Assembly (NCBI GenBank): GCA_945643635.1
Contig: CALZFC010000257.1
Span: forward strand, 1,033,501-1,097,500
Direction of reading: 5' to 3'
Length of the DNA: 64,000 nucleotides
DNA from: Allodiplogaster sudhausi
Taxonomy: Eukaryota > Nematoda > Chromadorea > Rhabditida > Diplogasteridae
Positions within the stretch are counted from its first letter, which is position 1. Each line of letters opens with the position of its first letter. A program made the position numbers and the translations under genes. The notes under the pieces are model-generated. The model was given only the letters and a program-made list of their open reading frames with translations. It was not told where the DNA came from and made no database searches. This document shows positions 57,101 to 64,000 of the stretch, piece by piece.

Positions 57101-60100
57101 TCTTTTATTCTCTCTCGCTATCTCTCACCTCCTCTCTCTTACTCGTTTCGTTATCGCCCACCACTTCCTTCCTTTTGTTTTTTTCTCACGCTCATCTCTC
57201 ACTCTCCAAATATTCGCAAAATAATTCCTGAATTTCCACATACAGACGACAACAGCACGTGCGCGTTCGACGACGGCGAGCAAAGCCCAGTTTTCTGCGC
57301 CGATGGTGAGAAAGCCTCCTTTCTTGACGTTTCGCTTCCTTTCATTTCAAAAACCTTCTCCAAAGGAAACTTCTAATAAGCAATCATCGTAATTTTTTTA
57401 ACTGACCACCGCAAAGAATCTCTCATAAAGTCGAGACGACCACACATTTTCACGCTCATTGTCAGGATTCTTCTGTCCATTCTACACGAAATCGATCGCG
57501 AAAAGCGGCGCGACATGTAGAGCTGGCGAGACGCTTGTGGCCTCGGTGAGGAGGAGAATCTCCCGTGTGCAGAGATCGCAACCAACAACATAAAACTTTC
57601 AACGACAAATTTTAGTAGTATTTGACCTCTGAATTGAAGTACTCTTTCTCTCTCTCTCGCTCTAACAGTACGCATATTCAAGATGGCCTTTTCAATTCAA
57701 TCAGCTATAGCTGTCAGGGAATAGAACACAGCACATTGGAATATTGGAATTCCATTCACTTTTGCTTACTATGGAAAACATTTTCAAGCCTCGCGCCAAA
57801 TTACTACTTTGAACTTACCGCAATTTTCAAAAAAAAAAAATTAACAGGACAACACTGTGGCTACCGGGAAGAGGGAAAGAATTAGTTGACGGCCTCCAAT
57901 ATCTATTCTCTGCGCAGGCGGTGGGCGCTCCGCCCGAGGGCCTCGCGGCGCCGGCCTCCGAAGTCGTCTGCGGCCAAGGCAATCTCTGGAAGCCGTTTGG
58001 CGTCCAAAAGCTGCTGAACACGGCGTGCGGAGTGCCAGGTCTCTTACTAATTATTAACTATTGTTTTGATTTTTTTTTTGCTTTTTGCTTTAGGAAAAAA
58101 GCTTGTTTTTATATACAGCATAAAATATAAGTATGTTTATTAAACCATGATAGCACGCCGTTCTCCTACCAGCATTTTCGGAAGGCAACGTTCGTCATAG
58201 GCATATGAATTCGATATCGAAAGGACGCGTGTCCATATGCAATTGAAAAGAATCTATAGATAGGTCAGGTGTGCGTTCTTATCCTGCGCTTTACAGGGTG
58301 ACCTAGGATAAACTGTTATTTCGGTTTCCACTTACGGCACTCAAAAAGTTCATGGTAGCAAATATAACGTAATCCATGATTTAAAAGCCTATTTACTCAG
58401 CAAAAAAAAAAAAAAATCGAACATATTCGATTTGATCGGATAACAAGCTAACTAAAACAGGACGTTAATTTTTCGTCGGAGTCCTCCTCTAAAGTTCCGT
58501 CTAGTTTCGCTGGCTTTTACTACGTGTTGTGTATGCGCATTTGGGAAGGAAATGTAGCGGCGACTTTTAATGTATGTGTGTAGGCATTTAGGTTGGAAGG
58601 AAACAACTCATTGTAGTCGAAGTAGTCTTCGTTCATCCTTTGATAGTTGCCTCGCTATCTCCGCAACTGCCGGCGGGTGCGCCCACCGAGTGCGTGCCTT
58701 TCGTGGGCTTCCGCTCCGGGGACGTGCGATACTTTTTCGATGAAGCCACCGGAAGAGTCTACGCCGCTTGCCTTAACGGCACGATCACTGGTGTTAGTTG
58801 ATGTTTGTTTGTGTTTTTTTTTGCATTTTTCTTCTAGTATTCACCAAGAAAAAATTGTTTGAAATAACCATTGTTTTGGCGCGAAACTGAAACAATATTG
58901 TTTGATATATCGAACAATTTATAAAATTGTTTGATATATCAAACAATATTGTTTCCGTTTCGCGACGAAACAATGCTGTTTCGAACAAAATTTTTTTTGT
59001 GTACACGTATAGTATTATTTATACTAAAATTATTAATCCTATTAGTAGTATTTATACAATTATATTGCACCAAATAATGTTGATCGGTACAGTATATGCA
59101 GGCATGAAGATATGTATAAAGCAAAGTCAGTTCGCCATTTCTACTATTTCCAAGGAAAGGTTTTTATTAATTAATTATTTTTCTCTGTTTCTCATTCGCG
59201 TAACTAACTCTATTTTTATTTCCGTGTATGAAGACCTCTGTTAACCCCGCCGCTGAAAAAAACGCAGCTATGTTCTCGTGCACCGGCGTCAACGGATGGG
59301 AAGTCCCCGGTGAAGATGCAACAGTAACGGAGGTTGACAAACACTACATCAGATAATAAAGAAATTTTGATAAAAGCGGCGTTTTCTGCGCCCTAGCCAA
59401 AAAGGGACCCCGAATGCGGTGAACACATGGTGAAAATGGTAGTATCGTTGTTGAGGAATCCATTTGTGTCCCTCCATTTTTGTGCGGGCTATTCAAAGTC
59501 GTAATTTTATAACCTGCATACATAAGTTTTCCACTTGAAAATGGATATGGAAAAGAATACGGACAGACAAGCTGTAACATGCGGAAAATTCACCCGGGAG
59601 TTCTTATAATATCGGAGGAGTGAACTTCACGGAACTTGGCAAATTGCCAAGACTGAGTTGGTCAGTAGCTAAGGAACAGCGTATAGTGCGTGTTGAAAGC
59701 TTCGCTCAGGCGCGACCGGTTTTTGCCATACATAAATGCATAAGTGCTAATTCTGTGCTCGCAGATATTTTTTTGAAACTTTGCCAAGCCTTGCCCGTCG
59801 AGTAGCTTAACTGGTGAACAGTGTTAAAGGTGTGAGTACGTGGGACGTGATGAATGTATGAACAACGTGAAAGTTGGAGCGTTGGGATCTTAGACCGCAT
59901 AGCGCTGTGATACATCGTCTGGGTCGCGCTGATCCCGTGTTTACGAATAGTATATATGTATGTATGTATTTCGTCCACCACTCTCTGCCCTTTTTGCAGG
60001 CGAATTGCGGGAGTGGCGGCATGTCATGCTTATGGTTCATGGAAGCCCAAGGCTACACGATGGACGACTTGAGCGTGCTCTATGCGTCTCCACTGAATGC

Positions 60101-60721
60101 CGGGCATTGTAGAGTGACGTGCAGATCAGGCTCGGTCATCAAGTTTACCTCGGTTTCTTCTTAATTCTCTCCTTTATTTGAAAAAGCAAGTGTACAATTA
60201 TGTTGCCCCTTTCTTTCCTCTCTTCAGTTTTTTTTTATATTTTTTAAAGCTGCAAACAGTGTAGCAACTGTTAACACGGCGGCAAAATATAGTATCTTTA
60301 TTCTCATACAAGAACCTACTTTGTGAGATACAATTGATATGGCATATGCCATTACATGCAATGGAAAACATGTGTAAAAATCATTGTAAATTTTCGTAAA
60401 TTGGAAAAAAAAAATTTTTTTTTCCATCACATACATGTGTTTAGTTACCTATTCACCCACCAATCAATCACCCACATTCCACCAAATGGTAAAATGCGAA
60501 TCGATTTTACGATTAGGATGAATGATGGTGAATGGTCGGTGAATGTATGAATGTTGCTACATATTTGCCTTCTTGCTCAGGCGAATGGCCAGCCGGGCCA
60601 AGCGGCAAGCGCGACAGCCTACAAAGGGCTCATCAAGTACATTGCCGAGGATGGCACGGCGGGCGAGATTACGCCAAAGACCATTACGTGCGAGGGGGGC
60701 GACCAGGAAGAGGCAGCATAG
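51116..60721 (+). CDS. Gene S2: cysteine-rich, probably secreted protein with EGF-like module
   Basis: Exons: 51116-51190, 51244(or 51238)-51434, 51628-51754, 56105-56190, 56265-56379, 56456-56537, 56656-56717, 57246-57305, 57466-57545, 57918-58038, 58647-58790, 59234-59323, 60000-60152, 60581-60721 (TAG). Phases agree throughout except 58790/59234. The first seen exon has a hydrophobic run (APVLWGLLLSVLTIDIA), possibly a signal peptide; its start codon is not found. Then come Cys-rich segments (CSDICKPFLN, CNEPGLWCDANNRFC, GCSACSRPRKACGHCKPGLK) and an EGF-like module split over two exons (CKSEVAPKCGTNSEC..CSC.AGYREINGSC). After that come the blocks shared with S1. Intron 51435 starts with GC. 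The intron 51755-56104 contains a giant CATA satellite. Function is unknown, probably extracellular. Confidence 0.75.
51435..51436 (+). other. Non-canonical GC splice donor in S2
   Basis: The exon ends AACATTCAG and is followed by gcgagt. The next exon starts after tgttcag at 51,628 with both in phase 0. GC donors with a strong AG/GCAAGT-like context form a known minor splice class. Using a GT further down would bring in the frame that stops at 51,525-51,527. Confidence 0.55.
51818..56062. repeat. 4.2-kb (CATA)n satellite inside an S2 intron
   Basis: Almost pure TACA tetranucleotides are interrupted at irregular intervals by TGCATAG. Unit lengths are therefore 4k+3 (43 and 59 bp at the start). 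Rare variants are TGTATAG (52,268), TATATA (53,785) and TGCAGAG (55,848). The whole array lies between the S2 exons ending 51,754 and starting 56,105. The very long MYVCMYVC/YIHTYIHT frames it opens are artefacts of the repeat. Confidence 0.97.
56456..56717 (+). CDS. EGF-like module of S2, split by an intron
   Basis: Exons 56,456-56,537 and 56,656-56,717 join in phase 2. They encode the six-cysteine EGF spacing C(7)C(5)C(8)C(1)C(8)C with the GYREINGSC turn typical of extracellular EGF-like domains. In S1 the corresponding single exon (43,546-43,639; CNPRVSGYVDENGAQL) keeps only a degenerate second half. Confidence 0.75.
56823..56895 (+). repeat. tRNA-like sequence (SINE or tRNA relic) in S2 intron
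   Basis: A perfect B box, GGTTCGAATCC, sits in a 5-bp T stem (CCTGG/CCAGG). Upstream is an A-box-like TGCCTTAGTGGTAAAGCA with one mismatch and a TGC/GCA D stem. I cannot fold an acceptor stem or an anticodon arm, so it is not a working tRNA gene. Confidence 0.6.
58849..59000. mobile_element. ~150-bp foldback MITE in S2 intron
   Basis: Two roughly 75-bp arms rich in AACAATATTGTTTGATATAT and GTTTCGCG are inverted around 58,922. The insertion lies directly behind TATTCACCAAGA, a string also found in the equivalent S1 intron without the element, so it postdates the duplication. Confidence 0.75.
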
Positions 60722-63700
60722 ACTTGACATCTAAGAGAGCCACTCTGTAAGGATGGGCGCCTACCCCGGGGTAAAGTGTCATATTTTGATAAGCAGATTT
60801 AATGAGGAGTACCCACTTGCACTATGAAAGAAATAAGAGAGTCATTTGACTTGTTATATTAATTTTTTCTTTACCAATGCATGCAAAAGTAAGGCAAAAG
60901 TTTGAGTAACTTCCTTCAAAATTTATATTTTTCAGTTTTCTTTAAGTAAACTAAAATGACGATGGTGCAACAAATGCATGATTAGAAGATATGTATGTAT
61001 TTGATAACATTATCATGGCACTGTCATTGAACTATATAGGAGCCGAAAACTTTGTTTTTTTTCTTAAATTACCTATAAAAAATTATAGAAGAAGTGACTG
61101 CATTCGTTTAAGAGAGCCTCTCAGTAAGGGTCAAGGAGCGCATGCCCTAGACATTCATAATTTTTCTACAACCTTGAAAACATTACGAGGGATGTATCTA
61201 GTGTTCATAACGAAGTCTAGGCGGTCAGAAAGTTTAGAAAAATTTTTTCACTTAGATATAAGTCGTAATGCTCATAAAATTTGGATGACAATAACTACCG
61301 TTATACTTAATATTTCTCAATAATCTTTTCACTGTTCGATTCCTAGTTCAAAACTACATAAAAAAAAGACCGTGGACACCATTTTCGAAAAATAAAATTT
61401 ATATGACTTTTCTCCAAATTAAGTTTTTAAAAAGTCGTTTTCAGGCAATAACTTTTTTTTTACTATTACGTCCAGAAAACCGAATGATCCATGAGAAAGA
61501 GCAGGAAAAACTACACAGAATATGTTTCTGCGAGGAAAAATCTACTTTTTTGGGTATCTGCATTTGAATATGGGTTTCTGAGCAAATATCGGCGTTGGCT
61601 GCAAACAATAATTTCTTTCAAACTTCATCAATTTTAAAACTTAAAACTGAATAGTCCATTCGATGTAATTTTTTATCCTCTTTAAAATGGTATATACTTT
61701 GTATACAAACGAAATTAGCCTAAAGGCCTAAAATTGACTTTTCTGTTTTTGGCCAAATTCTGGTGATAAAATACTCATTCTTTGGATCAATAATGGGTCA
61801 TATAGACCGAACTACCACATAATATTTATTCTACAAGAAAGAGCAATTAAAACTGAGTCGGGTACAGCTTTTTAATCAAAATCTGAGGATACTTTTTTTG
61901 GGAATATGTATTTGAATGCAGACTGTTGAAGGCGATATTGCTGAATATTTTTTAGCAAATATTTAAAATTTGTTCTTTATAGGCTCATGTGCCCCGTTGT
62001 CCATTCCACAAGTTTCTATGGAGAGAGGCGAGATGCAGTAGCTAAATTTCTGAGAATGGCTAACACCGTACTTTTAAGTGATCGGGTCGCTAATCGTGGT
62101 AGGAGTTTTTCCCTTATTTTTCTTGGAATGATGCTTATGGGTGATGCAGTACATATGTACCTGAAATGTTAGGCGGGGTTATATGTCTTTTGCGATTTGG
62201 AATTGTTGATTAATTCTTGTTAATTTTTTGTGATCGACCCTTCTGCCAGCCGAAAATAATTTACTAATATAATATCCATCGAAACCACATGAATACTAGC
62301 GTACCTTCCATTCAGAATGTAATAGTCAAATTAAACGGAAATATTTCCAAACAAAATGTCTTCATTGAATCGGTGAACAATAATTTCTTTCTGTTTCCTT
62401 GAGCTTGGTGCTCCCGATGACTTTTATCTGTTCTTTTGGATCTGTGGTCAGCGGTGAGGAGAGGCCAAGGCATCAAAAGAGACGACCTTCTCTGCTCTGC
62501 GTGAATTGAATGAATGAGAAATGAAGGATTCTCTCGTGCATCTCAGAGATGAGGAAATGTCTGTTCTGTTGCGATGCACAGTTCCTTTGCTGACTTCTCA
62601 TTTTTCTTCTTACTGGTGTTCGCTCTTTTGATTGCTTTCTGTGTCTCTCTTTTGCTCTACTCTCTTTCTGTCTCTCTCTCTCTCTCTTGCTCAGCTTTTT
62701 CTCTGACCTTCTCTCGTTCCCTCTCTCTCTCTTTCATCCTCTCTGATTTCGCAATTTAATTTCGCATCATTGAATTTGTGGCTACTGGTGACAGTTATGT
62801 TTTGGCGTCACTCGGAGATCCTTCAATCGGCTGAAGTTGTGGACGATTAAAGCGAGAGAGAGAGAGAAATAGAGAGCGAGAAGGAAATAAATTGTAAGAG
62901 AGCGAGAGAAATAGAGAAAGAGAAAGCAGAGAACTCTGGAGAATAATAGTATAAGTTCTTTGACCTTCATTTTCCGGTGCAATTCATTTTCGTCTTGGTC
63001 CTTGGCAGAACGGGCAGGTCAGTGAAGAACTTCAGGAAAGACAAAGAGAGGGAATGAAAAAGAGAGAGGTAAAGATGAGGGAGAGAGGAAGAGAGAGAGA
63101 GACAGAGAGAGACAGCGAGAGAAAGAGAGAGAGAAAGAGAGAGAAAGAAAGTGAAAGCATCTTTGAGGCGTTCTTCCCTAAATGCACATGCATAGGAAGT
63201 GGAATGAAGGAAGCGGCCGGGGAATTGGGTAAGGGCTGAAGGGCAGCCCCGCGAGGGCAGCGAGTTGTTAGGGAAGAGAGAGAGAGAGAGAGAGAGAGAA
63301 ATAGAGAGAGAAAGAGTAAAAGAGAGAAAGAGAGAGAGGGAGAGAGTAATTAGTCATTAGATTGTCTCGTCTTACTGTTGAACGGAACTTTGTGCGCACA
63401 AACTGAGAAGGATATTATCAGTGAGAAGGTGAAGCTTGGGGAAAAGGAGAGTAAGAGAAAGAGAGAGAGAGAGAAAGAGGGAGAGAAGAAGAGAAATGAG
63501 AAGACAAAGGTGGAGAGGGATAATGGAAGTGAAAATAAATTAGTCAACTGTGCAAGCTTGTCCAAAAGTTCGAGCGTCCATGATAGGTTTTGTGGATGCT
63601 GTTCAGTTAAGAATAGTTCTCCATTACTGCTGCAGTCGTCTGTTTATCAGTGGGCTCTCTTTCTCTCCCTCTTTCTTTCCCTCTCTCTCTATCTCTCACT

Positions 63701-64000
63701 TCTCTCACTCTCTCCCTTTCTCTCTCACTCGCTCTCTCCCTATCTCTGACTGGTGAGCTGACTGAACATGGAGAAGAGGCAAGAATGCTATATTATACAT
63801 GTATATCTCTTTCACTTTATATCACTACGTGCGTTTTATGAATGCTGTAAATAAATGAATGAAATGAGAAAAAAGAAACACCAAAGACGACTATCATGCA
63901 CAGCGCTTTGTCCCATTCATTTGCTGATAATTGTGCTGCGTCCCACTCGAGCTCTCTACAGACCCTAGAGGACCAAGAGCTAATCCAAAAAAATTCTTTC
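60722..64000. other. Intergenic region downstream of S2
   Basis: No supported gene. 61,340-61,960 is AT-rich with two diverged internal repeats (GAGAAAGAGCAGGAAAAACT and ACAAGAAAGAGCAATTAAAA contexts). 62,157-62,180 is an end like the 499-bp MITE. (CT)n/(GA)n tracts lie at 62,640-62,750, 63,040-63,150, 63,270-63,350, 63,440-63,500 and 63,655-63,750. A block at 62,385-62,560 resembles 36,850-36,990 and 34,080-34,130. Confidence 0.5.

Noticed and set aside
60991..61323. 110-codon + frame downstream of S2
   Set aside because: AT-rich, no domain, composition like the surrounding intergenic DNA.
1..64000. CRISPR arrays, operons, ribosome binding sites, riboswitches, attachment sites, rRNA genes
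   Set aside because: Spliced eukaryotic genes throughout. Direct repeats present are micro- and minisatellites without spacer structure, and no rRNA-like sequence was seen.

Overview
This is nuclear DNA from an invertebrate animal. The genes are split into many short exons (about 50-570 bp) by GT-AG introns. There are EGF-like, ZZ-type zinc-finger and atlastin-type GTPase domains, retrotransposons and DNA transposons of animal type, and a very heavy load of (GA)n/(CT)n and other simple repeats. Short introns and FLYWCH-MULE elements would suit a nematode or a similar compact invertebrate, but the species cannot be named from the sequence alone.

Layout. 1-3.77 kb: broken Ty3/gypsy retrotransposon. 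4.03-9.6 kb (+): atlastin-like GTPase gene whose reading frame continues into two ZZ-type zinc fingers and a hydrophobic segment. 9.7-13.2 kb: GA-rich intergenic DNA. 13.2-19.05 kb (+): tandem second copy of the atlastin-like gene, with a LINE fragment (13.6-15.08 kb, - strand) in its first intron, no zinc fingers and a repeat-encoded coiled-coil tail. 19.1-28.9 kb: repeat-dense DNA with a complete Mutator-like element (20,387-22,984) and a nearby paralogous 'empty' copy of its target (26.05-26.70 kb). 29.2-32.0 kb (-): long intronless transposase-like gene. 32.5-32.9 kb: two orphan exons. 34.96-36.1 kb (+): second LINE fragment. 36.1-42.4 kb: CT/GA-rich duplicated non-coding DNA with a Tigger-like MITE. 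42.4-48.75 kb and 51.1-60.7 kb (+): two tandem paralogous genes for cysteine-rich, probably secreted proteins. The second carries an EGF-like module and a 4.2 kb (CATA)n satellite inside one intron. 60.7-64 kb: intergenic, repeat-rich.

Two local gene duplications dominate the window, atlastin-like genes A1/A2 and secreted cysteine-rich genes S1/S2. In both, intron positions and most splice phases match between copies, so each pair arose by duplication of genomic DNA, not by retroposition. In both, one copy has diverged: A2 lacks the ZZ part, and S1 lacks the long 5' cysteine-rich/EGF region visible in S2. The rest is mobile-element biology: gypsy, two LINEs, a MULE with 9-bp target duplication, Tigger-derived MITEs, foldback MITEs and elements carrying heat-shock-element-like arrays.

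Most promising for novelty: the S1/S2 family, whose repeated blocks I cannot match to a known domain apart from the EGF-like module; the predicted atlastin-ZZ fusion; the HSE-like clusters beside the S genes; and the intron-hosted CATA satellite. All gene models are read by eye from splice signals, frame and paralogue comparison, without transcript support.
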